Position numbers and translations under genes: made by a program. From the NCBI GenBank assembly GCA_022561385.1, contig JADFRG010000002.1:62001-126000 (forward strand): a DNA stretch of 64,000 bases, read 5' to 3'. The stretch comes from Chloroflexota bacterium. GTDB taxonomy: Bacteria > Chloroflexota > Anaerolineae > Anaerolineales > E44-bin32. Numbering within the stretch: position 1 is the first letter of the stretch; each line of letters begins with the position of its first letter. This document shows, in pieces, positions 24,201 to 32,769 of this stretch. Below the pieces are notes generated by a model. The model ran no database searches, had not been told where the DNA came from, and saw only the letters and a list, made by a program, of their open reading frames with translations.

Positions 24201-25028
24201 ATGCTATCGCAATTCTCTGCGAAGGCCTTATTGGCGAGCACCCTGATGCTCCTGGCGGGCGCGATCTTGATTCTGAACCTGGGAGGGTATCTCGGTCCAG
24301 CCCAAAATGTAATTCTTCCACCGCTGGTGGCCGCACAGGATTGGGTGTCTCAACGGTACTTCACGATCCGCGATCTGGTCACTTCCCCGCGTGACGTTGC
24401 TGCCCTTCAGGCCCGCATCGGAGAGCTCGAGGCCGAAAACGCTCAGCTGGAGGACCGGCTCATCGGACTTCAGGAGCAGGCGGCGGAGGCGGAGGTATTG
24501 GGGGCGCTGCTTAATTACGCGCGCACTCGACCCGAGAGCCGATATCTTTCTACAAATGTCATCGGGCTGGATCCCAGCCCGTTTATTCGTTCCATCAATA
24601 TTGGGGTCGGATCCGATCGAGGGGTTCGGCACGGTATGCCGGTGGTAACGGACGAAGGGCTCGTGGGACGCGTTACCGAAGTTACGGCAGTCACCTCCCG
24701 CGTGCAGCTGATCACCGACCCGGCCTCTGCGGTCAACGTGCTGCTCCAAGGATCGAGGGCGGACGGGCTGCTTTCAGCCCAGCCCAATGGTGAGCTGTGG
24801 GTGGAACTGATCGACCAAGACGCAAGCGTGGAGCCTGGTGAGCTCGTCCTCACTTCCGGCCTTGGAGGAGCTTTCCCGGCGGATATTGCGGTAGGACGCG
24901 TCGTTAGCGTGCGACGCCGCGACTTCGAGATGTTCCAGAGGGCAGTGATCCAGCCTACGGTCAATTTTAATGCACTGGAGATAGTACTGTTGGTGACGAA
25001 TTTCCGGCGGCTCGAAATCGCGCCATGA
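24201..25028 (+). CDS. mreC: Rod shape-determining protein MreC
   Basis: Bitopic periplasmic scaffold of the elongasome, 275 residues. An N-terminal membrane segment (LLASTLMLLAGAILILNL) is followed by a coiled coil (QARIGELEAENAQLEDRLIG) and the beta-barrel MreC core with PSPFIRSINIGVGSDRGVRH, GLVGRVTEVTAVTSRVQLIT and ELVLTSGLGGAFPADIAVGR. The stop overlaps mreD by 4 nt. Connects MreB to PBP2 and RodA. Confidence 0.95.
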   Translation: MLSQFSAKALLASTLMLLAGAILILNLGGYLGPAQNVILPPLVAAQDWVSQRYFTIRDLVTSPRDVAALQARIGELEAENAQLEDRLIGLQEQAAEAEVLGALLNYARTRPESRYLSTNVIGLDPSPFIRSINIGVGSDRGVRHGMPVVTDEGLVGRVTEVTAVTSRVQLITDPASAVNVLLQGSRADGLLSAQPNGELWVELIDQDASVEPGELVLTSGLGGAFPADIAVGRVVSVRRRDFEMFQRAVIQPTVNFNALEIVLLVTNFRRLEIAP

Positions 25029-25525
25029 CCTACCTGATCGGGATACCCGCGATCGCGGTACTGACCATCTTGCAGACCAGCCTGGTCGGCCACCTGCGCC
25101 TGATTGAGGGGCGTCCGGACCTGGTCATGCTCGCGGTTGTGGCTTGGGCGCTGACCGGCAGAACACACGAGGCGATGGTTTTTGGATTTGCGGGCGGCCT
25201 GTTCCTGGATGCATTCTCGGCTGTGCCGCTCGGCGTAAGTGCGGCCGCCCTGGTGATCGTGGCGGTTATCGCCTCTTACTCCGAGGGGCAGTTCTGGGGA
25301 ATCAACCCCATCATGCAACTGGCGGCGGTCCTCCTGGGTACCGTGGTCTACAATTTGATTATCATCTCCGCTCTGCTTGTCATAGGGCAACCGCTTGATC
25401 TGCAATTGGCGCTGGGCCGCATAGTACTTCCCAGCTTGTTCGTAAATCTAATCCTGACCTTGCCATCCGTGCAGCTGACGGAAGGATTGCATAATTTGCT
25501 TCATCCACCGCGAGTCGCGGCATGA
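25025..25525 (+). CDS. mreD: Rod shape-determining protein MreD
   Basis: A 166-residue polytopic inner-membrane protein with about five hydrophobic segments (AIAVLTILQTSLVGHLRLI, PDLVMLAVVAWAL, GFAGGLFLDAFSAVPLGVSA). The EGRPDLVML and GGLFLDAFSAVPLG motifs fit MreD. Four-nt overlaps with mreC and mrdA imply translational coupling. It is an accessory subunit of the rod complex. Confidence 0.9.
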   Translation: MTYLIGIPAIAVLTILQTSLVGHLRLIEGRPDLVMLAVVAWALTGRTHEAMVFGFAGGLFLDAFSAVPLGVSAAALVIVAVIASYSEGQFWGINPIMQLAAVLLGTVVYNLIIISALLVIGQPLDLQLALGRIVLPSLFVNLILTLPSVQLTEGLHNLLHPPRVAA

Positions 25526-27594
25526 TTCAATCTTGGAGACTACGGGCCACCATGGTTGCCATGGGAGTTTTGCTGGCCATATTTATCGGCCGGCTATTCA
25601 GCCTGCAAATCCTGCAAGGCGAACTCTATTTGAGCCTGGCTGACGACAACCGCTTCGATCGGGTGAGCATCGCCGCTCCACGGGGCGTCATTTACGACTC
25701 GAACGGCTCGTTGCTCGTCCGTAACCTGCCGGCCTTCAATGTGTACGTGACCCCGGCCCTGCTGCCGGATTCGGAAGCGGAGATTGAAGCCATATTTGTG
25801 AAGCTTGCGGAGCTGACCGGAGTGCCGCTCGATCAGCCCGGACCGCCGGCTGCAGCTTGCGTCGCGGGTCGCGGAATACGACAACTCGTCGAGGAAGGCG
25901 AAACCAACAGGCCCTTCGATGCCTGGCCTGTGGCATGTGATATCGATGAAACCACCGCGCGCATACTGCGTCAGCAGCAGATCGACCTCCCGGGGATAAG
26001 TGTTGAAGCCGTGCCCGTGCGCGAGTACCCTACCGGCTACCTGACTTCCGCCGTAATCGGGTATTTGGGCCCTATTCCGGCCGCGCAAGTCGACTTCTGG
26101 GAGAGCCTGGGCTTTGTCGCAGACCGGGACAAGGTCGGGTACGGCGGCGTCGAATTGAACTACCAGGATATTCTCGCCGGCCAAAATGGGCTGAAACTGG
26201 TTGAGAAAGACGTGGCCGGTTCGCTGTTGGCCGAGGTGGGTCCGGGTAATCCGGCCGTGCCCGGCAACAACTTGAAACTAACTATCGATACGCGGTTGCA
26301 AGCGATCGCCACCTCGGCCCTCGAAAACCGGATGGAATTTATCAACCGAGTCGCCGGGGACGTCCGGACCACGATTGGAGCCGTTATCGCCATGGACCCA
26401 CAGACAGGTGAGATTCTGGCGATGGTTTCTATACCAACCTACGAAAACAATCGGTTATCGCGTTTCATCCCAGAGTATTACTTTCGTCAGCTGTTTGAAG
26501 ATGCCAGCAAGCCGCTCGTCAACCACGCGATCTCTTCGGTGTTCCCGCCTGGATCGTCGTACAAGATGGTGACGGCTGTCGGCGCGCTAAATGAGGGAGT
26601 TATCGATGCGAATCGGACTCTATTTGACGCCGGTCAAATCACCATCCAGAACCAGTACTTTCCCAACGATCCGGGGAAGGCCAAGGAGTTTGTATGCTGG
26701 AAGGAAGACGGTCACGGGAACGTAGACTTCCTTCGCGGGATCGCATGGTCATGCAATGTCTACTTCTACAAGATTGGCGGAGGATTTGAGGATGAGGTGC
26801 CCGGCGACGGGCTCGGCATTCAGCTCCTGGGCGTTTACGCGCGCGCCCTTGGGTACGGCTCTCGCCTGGGCATCGACCTGCCCGGCGAAGAAGACGGTCT
26901 GATCCCGAACCAGGACTGGAAACGACTCAACCTCGGAGAGAGTTGGTCTACCGGAGATACCTACAACTCCGTCGTCGGTCAAGGGTTTGTCGGCGCCACT
27001 CCGCTTCAGGTGCTGACCTCGATCTCAACCATCGCCAACGGCGGCCGCGTGATGTGGCCGCATGTGGTTCAGGAAGTCTTAGACGGAGAAGGAAACATTC
27101 AGCATCGGTATGAGCCATGCGTGTTGTGGGACATCGCAGATGGCGTGCTCATTGAAGATACCAGCCAAATCGCGTCCGGATGTGACAGCATGGATCCCGA
27201 GCTGCGGGAGAACCTCATCGCGGGCTATTCCGTGTCACCCGACATCACCGTCGCTCCCAGTGTTCTAGACCTGGCCCGGGAGGGTATGCGGTTGGTCGTG
27301 GAAGACGAAGAGGGTACGGCGAACCCCTATGCGGTGCTCGATGGAATTTCGTCTGGCGGGAAAACGGGAACGGGCGAATTCTGCGACGAGACCGCCTTCA
27401 AGAGAAATCTTTGTGAACCCGGCAACTGGCCCTCGCACTCCTGGTATACGGGCTTTGCACCCTATGAAAACCCCGAGATTGTGGTCATAGCCTTCGTGTA
27501 CAACGGTAGCGAAGGCGCGATAACGTCGGGTCCGATAGTCAAGCAGGTATTGGAGGCCTACTTCGAATTGAAGGCCATCGACGCAGCTCGATAG
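25522..27594 (+). CDS. mrdA: Penicillin-binding protein 2 (elongasome transpeptidase)
   Basis: Class B PBP of 690 residues that cross-links peptidoglycan during elongation. An N-terminal membrane anchor (VAMGVLLAIFIGRLFSLQIL) is followed by the dimerisation domain (RGVIYDSNGSLLVRNLPAFN, YPTGYLTSAVIGYLGPI). The transpeptidase active site SxxK is in FPPGSSYKMVTAVGAL, SxN in AWSCNVYFYK and KTG in SSGGKTGTGEF. Operon partner RodA supplies the glycosyltransferase. A GCCGCC/GGCGGC hairpin starts at its stop codon. Confidence 0.95.
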   Translation: MIQSWRLRATMVAMGVLLAIFIGRLFSLQILQGELYLSLADDNRFDRVSIAAPRGVIYDSNGSLLVRNLPAFNVYVTPALLPDSEAEIEAIFVKLAELTGVPLDQPGPPAAACVAGRGIRQLVEEGETNRPFDAWPVACDIDETTARILRQQQIDLPGISVEAVPVREYPTGYLTSAVIGYLGPIPAAQVDFWESLGFVADRDKVGYGGVELNYQDILAGQNGLKLVEKDVAGSLLAEVGPGNPAVPGNNLKLTIDTRLQAIATSALENRMEFINRVAGDVRTTIGAVIAMDPQTGEILAMVSIPTYENNRLSRFIPEYYFRQLFEDASKPLVNHAISSVFPPGSSYKMVTAVGALNEGVIDANRTLFDAGQITIQNQYFPNDPGKAKEFVCWKEDGHGNVDFLRGIAWSCNVYFYKIGGGFEDEVPGDGLGIQLLGVYARALGYGSRLGIDLPGEEDGLIPNQDWKRLNLGESWSTGDTYNSVVGQGFVGATPLQVLTSISTIANGGRVMWPHVVQEVLDGEGNIQHRYEPCVLWDIADGVLIEDTSQIASGCDSMDPELRENLIAGYSVSPDITVAPSVLDLAREGMRLVVEDEEGTANPYAVLDGISSGGKTGTGEFCDETAFKRNLCEPGNWPSHSWYTGFAPYENPEIVVIAFVYNGSEGAITSGPIVKQVLEAYFELKAIDAAR

Positions 27595-27618
27595 CCGCCG
27601 GAATCGAATTCGGTGGCG
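27592..27618 (+). other. Hairpin between mrdA and the min remnant
   Basis: GCCGCC-GAATC...GAATTC-GGCGGC type stem immediately after the mrdA stop, without a T-tract. It may reduce read-through into the min genes. The 190 bp that follow, to 27810, hold no other feature I can support. Confidence 0.3.
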
Positions 27619-27810
27619 GCCCTCGACTCGAAATCGAAGCCACCTGCGCATCACAGACCGCCTCCCTTCCCTGACCGTAAAGATCGCATTGCAGCGAAGG
27701 CCACCCGCGAGCCCCCGACCTCTCTCAAACGTTTCCGGCCTGCATTGAAGCGGTGACGCACGGCTGGTCTCCCATTTGCCTTGCTGCTGATCTCCCCGTC
27801 CGATTCCCCT

Positions 27811-28221
27811 ATGAGCACTCCGCTCTCGATGCAGAGAATCGGCGACGGCCTCTTGTTAACGGTACCGAAAGGTGCCTGGAACGTCGTTCGGCCCTCCTTG
27901 CTCCAAGCAATTGACGAACGGTCTGCGTGTTTTCGCGGCGCCAGGGTCGCCTTGCAGCTGGCCGATCGGTCGCCCATCGCCACCGAGCTGGGGGGACTCA
28001 GGGATGCGCTGAATAAGAGGCAGATCGCGTTGACCGCGATTCTGACGACCTCGAGCACGAAGGCAGTATTTTTCATCGTCTCACTTGGCTGGTCAAGGCC
28101 GGGGGGCGGCCCGCATGATCATGGACTGGCTGCGCGCGCGGCGAGCGGGTTCCGCCTGGGCGGCCAAGCAGCGGCTACAATTCGATCTGGTACACGACCG
28201 AGCGGGGCTCTCACCTGCTAA
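27811..28221 (+). pseudogene. minC: Truncated minC (N-terminal FtsZ-inhibitory domain only)
   Basis: From the ATG at 27811, RIGDGLLLTVPKGAWNVV, then CFRGARVALQLADR, then ELGGLRDALNKRQIALTAIL fits the N-terminal domain of MinC. Family-like sequence stops after about 90 residues (TTSSTKAVF). The C-terminal beta-helix needed for dimerisation and MinD binding is missing, and the frame then runs on for about 50 non-homologous residues, overlapping minE until 28221. No ribosome-binding site is evident. A functional MinC is unlikely; the free N-domain could still bind FtsZ if made. Confidence 0.6.
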
Positions 28222-28375
28222 AATCGAGGTTATGAAGAACGATCTCATTGCCGCGATCTCAAAATACGTGGACCTCGATTCGAGGAGAGTCGATATCACT
28301 CTGACGAGGGATCGCAGGAAACAGAGGCTAGTCGCCGACACCCCACTCGTCCCGCGTCGGCGACGCGCCCATTAA
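28115..28375 (+). CDS. minE: Cell division topological factor MinE
   Basis: An 86-residue protein (ATG at 28115, or the next ATG at 28121) that reads MIMDWLRARRAGSAWAAKQR, then LQFDLVHDRAGLSPAKIEVM, then KNDLIAAISKYVDLD and VDITLTRDRRKQRLVADTPL. This matches MinE: membrane-targeting N-terminal helix, anti-MinCD segment, and dimerisation domain. MinE works by stimulating the MinD ATPase to drive pole-to-pole oscillation, yet no minD lies before it. rodA follows after 4 nt. Confidence 0.85.
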   Translation: MIMDWLRARRAGSAWAAKQRLQFDLVHDRAGLSPAKIEVMKNDLIAAISKYVDLDSRRVDITLTRDRRKQRLVADTPLVPRRRRAH

Positions 28376-28379
28376 CTGA

Positions 28380-29540
28380 ATGCAGGCTTCGGCAAGAATT
28401 TGGCGTCACTTTGACATATGGCTTCTAGCGACCGTTGCCCTTCTGACGATCGCGGGAGTGGCGATGATCCGCTCCGCCATCGCCGACAACCCCGAGTTAG
28501 TTGAGCTCAATGTTGTCGGAAGACAGGCCGTCTTCGGCCTGGTCAGCCTCATACTGTTATTGGGAACGGCCGCCATCGACTATCGGATATGGTCGGCTCT
28601 ATCTTTTCCCCTCTATGTCGTAAATTTGATTTTTCTGGCCATGATCCCCGTCGCGGGCGTGGTCGGTTTTGGATCCGCGCGCTGGTTTCAGCTCGCCACG
28701 CTGACCATTCAGCCCTCGGAGCTGGCCAAGATCCTGATGATTATCGTGCTGGCTAATTTCCTGGCTCGCAATAAGGACCGCATAGGTGAAAAGCGCACCA
28801 TATTGAGGAGTCTTGCCCTGATTGCGGTGCCGGCTGCGCTGATCCTCATCCAACCTGATCTAAGCACTGCTATCGTGCTGCTGGTCATCTGGCTGGCATT
28901 GGTTTGGGCGGCAGGCGTGCGTATGTCGCAGGTGGGGATCCTACTCGCGGGAGTGGCCCTGGTCGCAGTGGTGTTGACCCCGCCTCTAGTCAACTACTTC
29001 ACTAAAGGATATGCGGCCGGCGAGGATTTTTTCTTCCTACGAAATTATCAGATGACGCGTATGGTTAATTTCCTCTTTCCCAATCCGGATGAGACTTTCG
29101 GCGCTTCGTATAACGTTGACCAGGCGTTGATCAGCATCGGATCCGGGGGCCTGCTTGGACAGGGTTACGGTAATGGAACTCAGGTCCAGTTGCGCTTTCT
29201 AAAAGTTCGCCATACAGACTTCATCTTTTCATCGATGTCGCAGGAATTTGGATTTATTGGCGCCACCATCTTCCTGATTTTGATCATGTTTGTTATCTAT
29301 CGCTGTTTGCGGGCGGCCCGTATGGCGCGCGACGGATTTGGATCGCTGGTTTGTTACGGTGTGGCAATTCTGCTGTTGTTTCAGGCCTCGTTCAATGTGG
29401 GGATGAACCTCAACCTGCTCCCCGTGTCCGGGCTGCCCCTGCCTTTTCTTTCGCAGGGCGGATCGTCCCTGATGACCACCCTGCTAGGGATAGGCCTCGT
29501 AGAGAGCGTGATATTGCGCCACAAGCGCATTGAACTTTGA
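28380..29540 (+). CDS. rodA: RodA/FtsW family peptidoglycan glycosyltransferase
   Basis: SEDS-family polytopic membrane enzyme of 386 residues that polymerises lipid II together with PBP2. Ten hydrophobic segments are evident. Family blocks are GFGSARWFQLATLTIQPSEL, LIQPDLSTAIVLLVIW, MSQEFGFIGATIFLILIM and LPVSGLPLPFLSQGGSSLM. It closes the mre-mrd-min operon, which favours RodA over FtsW. Confidence 0.93.
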   Translation: MQASARIWRHFDIWLLATVALLTIAGVAMIRSAIADNPELVELNVVGRQAVFGLVSLILLLGTAAIDYRIWSALSFPLYVVNLIFLAMIPVAGVVGFGSARWFQLATLTIQPSELAKILMIIVLANFLARNKDRIGEKRTILRSLALIAVPAALILIQPDLSTAIVLLVIWLALVWAAGVRMSQVGILLAGVALVAVVLTPPLVNYFTKGYAAGEDFFFLRNYQMTRMVNFLFPNPDETFGASYNVDQALISIGSGGLLGQGYGNGTQVQLRFLKVRHTDFIFSSMSQEFGFIGATIFLILIMFVIYRCLRAARMARDGFGSLVCYGVAILLLFQASFNVGMNLNLLPVSGLPLPFLSQGGSSLMTTLLGIGLVESVILRHKRIEL

Positions 29541-29546
29541 GGTAGC

Positions 29547-31037
29547 TTGCACCCCTATTCCATGAGTTCGCCGGCCCGCGTACGTTTTGCCCCTTCCCCG
29601 ACTGGACGCCTCCATATCGGCGGCGCACGGACGGCGCTGTACGACTATCTACTTGCGCGGCAGACCGGCGGAAAATTCGTGATTCGCATCGAGGACACCG
29701 ACCGGATGCGATTCGTGCCCGGTGCGGAGGCGGAGATCTATGCGGCACTATCTTGGCTGGGGATGGAATGGGACGAGGGACCCGACATTGGTGGACCTTA
29801 TGCCCCCTATCGTCAATCGGAGCGCACGGAAATCTATCTTGAGCACGCGAAAATGTTGGTGGACTCGGATCACGCGTACTATTGTTTCTGCACTGCTGAG
29901 AGACTCGCTACGGTCCGAAAGGAACAGCAGGCGAGGAAGCAAGCCCCCCGATATGACGGATTGTGCCGGCGGCTCAGCCCCGAGGAAGCGCTTGACCGGA
30001 AGAATGCCGGCGAATCCCATGTCATTCGGTTCAAAACGCCTCGACAAGGTAAAACCACTGGCATAGATGCGATTCGAGGCGAAATCACCGTCGAGAACGC
30101 GTCTCTGGATGACTACATCCTCCTAAAATCGGATGGTCTTCCGGTCTACCACCTGGCGGCCATGGTAGACGATCATCTGATGGAAATCACCCACGTTCTG
30201 CGCACCTCGGAGTGGCTGCCGACCTTCCCCCTGCATGTGTTGATTTATGAAGCCTTCGACTGGGAGCAACCCGCCTGGGTACACATGTCGGTATTGCTGA
30301 ATCCCTCGGGCAAGGGCAAGTTGAGCAAGCGGCACGGATCTGGGGGAGCACACGCGATTTATCCGATCGAACTCAAAGAGGCGGGGTATATGCCAGAAGC
30401 GGTCGTAAACTGGCTCGCCCTTATGGGCTGGTCCTATGATGATCGAACTGAGTTCTTCAGTATGTCGGATCTAATCGGTAAGTTTTCATTGGCGAAACTT
30501 AATGCCAGTCCGGCCGCGGTCAACTTCAGCAAGCTGGATCACTTCAATGGACTACATATTCGTTCTCTCTCAGAGGAGGATTTGGCGAGCAGATTGGTTC
30601 CGCACTTCTACGCAGCTGAAATAGAAGTAACGGTGGCGCAGCTGAGGCCGATTGTGCCTTTAATTCAAGAGCGAAGTCGTACCTTGGATGAAGCAGTCGA
30701 GATGTCGGGTTTCTTTTTCCGCGATGCCGTTCAGCCCGATCCACAACAATTGATTGGGAAAAACATGTCCCCCGCTGAATCGGCGGCCGCACTTGCCCGG
30801 TCCATCGAAGTTATCCAGGGATTCGATCGATTAGATACGGAGTCGCTCGAACTCTCGCTGCGAAAACTTTCCGGGGACCTGGACCTGAAAGTAGGACAAC
30901 TCTTTGGTATCCTGCGCGTAGCGGTGACGGGTCAGCGAGTGAGCCCGCCGTTGATAGAGACGATGGAAATCCTGGGTAAGGAACTGGTTCTCGAACGCTT
31001 GAAGCAAGCCACCGAGCTCCTGGAATCTAGTAAATAG
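29547..31037 (+). CDS. gltX: Glutamyl-tRNA synthetase (possibly non-discriminating)
   Basis: Class I synthetase of 496 residues. Signatures are VRFAPSPTGRLHIGGARTAL (HIGH region) and NPSGKGKLSKRHGSGGA (KMSKS region, KLSKR). The TTG at 29547 has GAGG 4 nt upstream; an ATG at 29562 gives a more conventional N-terminus (MSSPARVRFAP). A tRNA-Gln gene follows it directly. In bacteria lacking GlnRS this enzyme also charges tRNA-Gln with Glu for transamidation by GatCAB; whether that holds here cannot be seen. Confidence 0.95.
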   Translation: MHPYSMSSPARVRFAPSPTGRLHIGGARTALYDYLLARQTGGKFVIRIEDTDRMRFVPGAEAEIYAALSWLGMEWDEGPDIGGPYAPYRQSERTEIYLEHAKMLVDSDHAYYCFCTAERLATVRKEQQARKQAPRYDGLCRRLSPEEALDRKNAGESHVIRFKTPRQGKTTGIDAIRGEITVENASLDDYILLKSDGLPVYHLAAMVDDHLMEITHVLRTSEWLPTFPLHVLIYEAFDWEQPAWVHMSVLLNPSGKGKLSKRHGSGGAHAIYPIELKEAGYMPEAVVNWLALMGWSYDDRTEFFSMSDLIGKFSLAKLNASPAAVNFSKLDHFNGLHIRSLSEEDLASRLVPHFYAAEIEVTVAQLRPIVPLIQERSRTLDEAVEMSGFFFRDAVQPDPQQLIGKNMSPAESAAALARSIEVIQGFDRLDTESLELSLRKLSGDLDLKVGQLFGILRVAVTGQRVSPPLIETMEILGKELVLERLKQATELLESSK

Positions 31038-31176
31038 GCGCGTATGACAGAGAATGGCCGCCTTTGCTGTAGTTAGGCCTGGCTGGGGGAGGAGAACGGG
31101 CTCTGGGCCCAAGGTCGTACTGCCCTTTTAGCTTCTGGCAAAATGTCGAAGGCCTTGGGTACAATTGTAGCCATTC

Positions 31177-31247
31177 TGCGGGATGGTCTAGTGGTATGAC
31201 GCTCGTCTCTGGAATGAGAAACCGAGGTTCGAATCCTCGTCCCGCAA
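31177..31247 (+). tRNA. tRNA-Gln (anticodon CUG)
   Basis: Cloverleaf read by eye: acceptor TGCGGGA/TCCCGCA, D-arm GTCTAGTGGTATGAC, anticodon stem CTCGT/ATGAG with loop CTCTGGA (anticodon CTG, U33 present), T-arm CGAGGTTCGAATCCTCG. CCA is not encoded. TACAAT at 31160-31165 is a possible -10. Confidence 0.95.
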
Positions 31248-31263
31248 CCTAACCAAGCTAATC

Positions 31264-32344
31264 ATGGATGACTTGATCGCGGCACTCGAGGCTAGCCAGG
31301 CACGTCTCCAGGAACTCCTGGTGCGTCTTTGATTTCCCTTCCAAAGAACAGCAACTAATCAAGCTCGAGCGCGCGGCGGAGGCACCCAATCTGTGGGACG
31401 ATCCCGCTCGCGCGCAAGGCACGATGCGTCGGCTCTCGAAGCTGAGAAGCGAAGTCGAGTCCTGGCACGCATTGAGCCAGCGTAATGAGGACGCTCTAGA
31501 GCTCTCACGCCTGGGGGACGATTCCATGCGAGAGGATATTACGCGTGAGCTGAGCGCAATCGAGACCGAACTTGAGGGGATTGAATTTTCCAGCTTGTTA
31601 TCCGGAAAATACGATGCCGACGACGCAATCCTGGCCATCCACGCGGGCGCAGGAGGCACCGATTCACAAGACTGGGCGCAGATGCTCGAGAGGATGTACC
31701 TTCGCTGGGCCGAGAGCCGAGGCTTCGAATCGGAAATTCTCGATCGCAGTGAGGGCGAAGAGGCGGGGCTCAAGAGTGTCACCATCGTCGTGGAGGGCGA
31801 GTATGCCTACGGTTACTTGCGATCGGAGCGCGGCGTCCACCGACTGGTCCGAATCTCGCCCTATGACTCAGCACGCCGCAGGCACACCTCATTCGCATTG
31901 GTCGAGGTGTACCCACACGTGGAGGCAGACACCGAGGTCGAGATCAGCCCAAAGGACCTGCGCATTGACACATACTTATCCGCCGGCGCGGGCGGGCAAA
32001 ACGTTCAAAAGAACGAGACCGCGGTGCGAATCACACATGTCCCGACTGGAATCGTTGTCACCAGCCAGAATGAGCGATCTCAGACGCAGAACAAAGTAAA
32101 CGCAATGCGGGTGCTCCGGGCGCGCCTGCTCGATCTAGAACGCCAAAAACGGGAAGACCAGATGGCTGAGATCAAAGGCGAACATGTGAGCGCCGAATGG
32201 GGAAGCCAGATACGATCCTACGTTCTCCACCCTTATCAAATGGTCAAGGACCATCGCACCAACTTCGAGCGGGGAAACACGAACGCAGTCCTGGATGGCG
32301 ACCTTACCGACTTTATGGAAGCCTTTCTGAAAAGCGGAGCCTGA
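31264..32344 (+). CDS. prfB: Peptide chain release factor 2 with programmed +1 frameshift
   Basis: RF2 terminates translation at UGA and UAA. The ATG at 31264 starts 22 codons ending in CTT TGA (31327-31332); a +1 shift at CTT resumes at GAT (31331) and continues without interruption to 32344, about 359 residues. This is the classic autoregulatory site, where low RF2 lets the ribosome slip past its own UGA. After the shift the sequence DFPSKEQQLIKLERAAEAPN matches RF2 N-termini, and the peptidyl-hydrolase motif is in LSAGAGGQNVQKNETAVRI (GGQ). The tRNA-Gln gene ends 16 nt upstream. Confidence 0.95.
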
Positions 32345-32496
32345 CTCCGTACCAAACCTTCCGAACCAGTACGCAAGACTCGCCTCTCTGCAGGTACTAC
32401 GCATGCGGCAAAGCGGAGCTGTAACTGTAAACTATCTCCTAACGACCCGGCCGTGCAGCGTGAAGAGGGCCGCCGAACGGCGTCTTACCCGTATGC

Positions 32497-32502
32497 TATA
32501 AT
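32497..32502 (+). promoter_or_regulatory. -10 element upstream of secG
   Basis: TATAAT 24 nt before the secG start; no clear -35. Confidence 0.4.
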
Positions 32503-32526
32503 CCGCCCCGCCCACGAGGAAGTGTA

Positions 32527-32751
32527 TTGAAATTCTATCTCGACCTCGCACTCATTATCGTATCGATCACGCTCATAGCTGCGGTCGTATTGCAGAGTCG
32601 GGGCATTGGGTTGGGCGGCCTCGGCGGGGGCGATTTTGGGGGCAGCGGCTACCACGTCCGCCGTGGCGTTGAAAAGCTAATTTTCAATATCACCATTGGG
32701 CTGAGTGCTGCCCTCTTTGTGCTCGCGATTCTGAACACCATCCTCTCCTGA
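32527..32751 (+). CDS. secG: Protein translocase subunit SecG
   Basis: A 74-residue inner-membrane protein with two membrane segments (LALIIVSITLIAAVVLQS and ITIGLSAALFVLAILNTIL) flanking the Gly-rich cytoplasmic loop GIGLGGLGGGDFGGSGY followed by HVRRGVEKL, all standard for SecG. TTG start with AGGAAG upstream. It stimulates SecYEG export. The peptide-binding protein gene follows after 18 nt. Confidence 0.93.
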   Translation: MKFYLDLALIIVSITLIAAVVLQSRGIGLGGLGGGDFGGSGYHVRRGVEKLIFNITIGLSAALFVLAILNTILS

Positions 32752-32769
32752 TAGCCCCACCCAGGACTC

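Noticed and set aside
27651-28076. Minus-strand 141-codon frame opposite the minC fragment
   Set aside because: The plus-strand frame matches MinC in sequence and position; the minus frame looks like a shadow.
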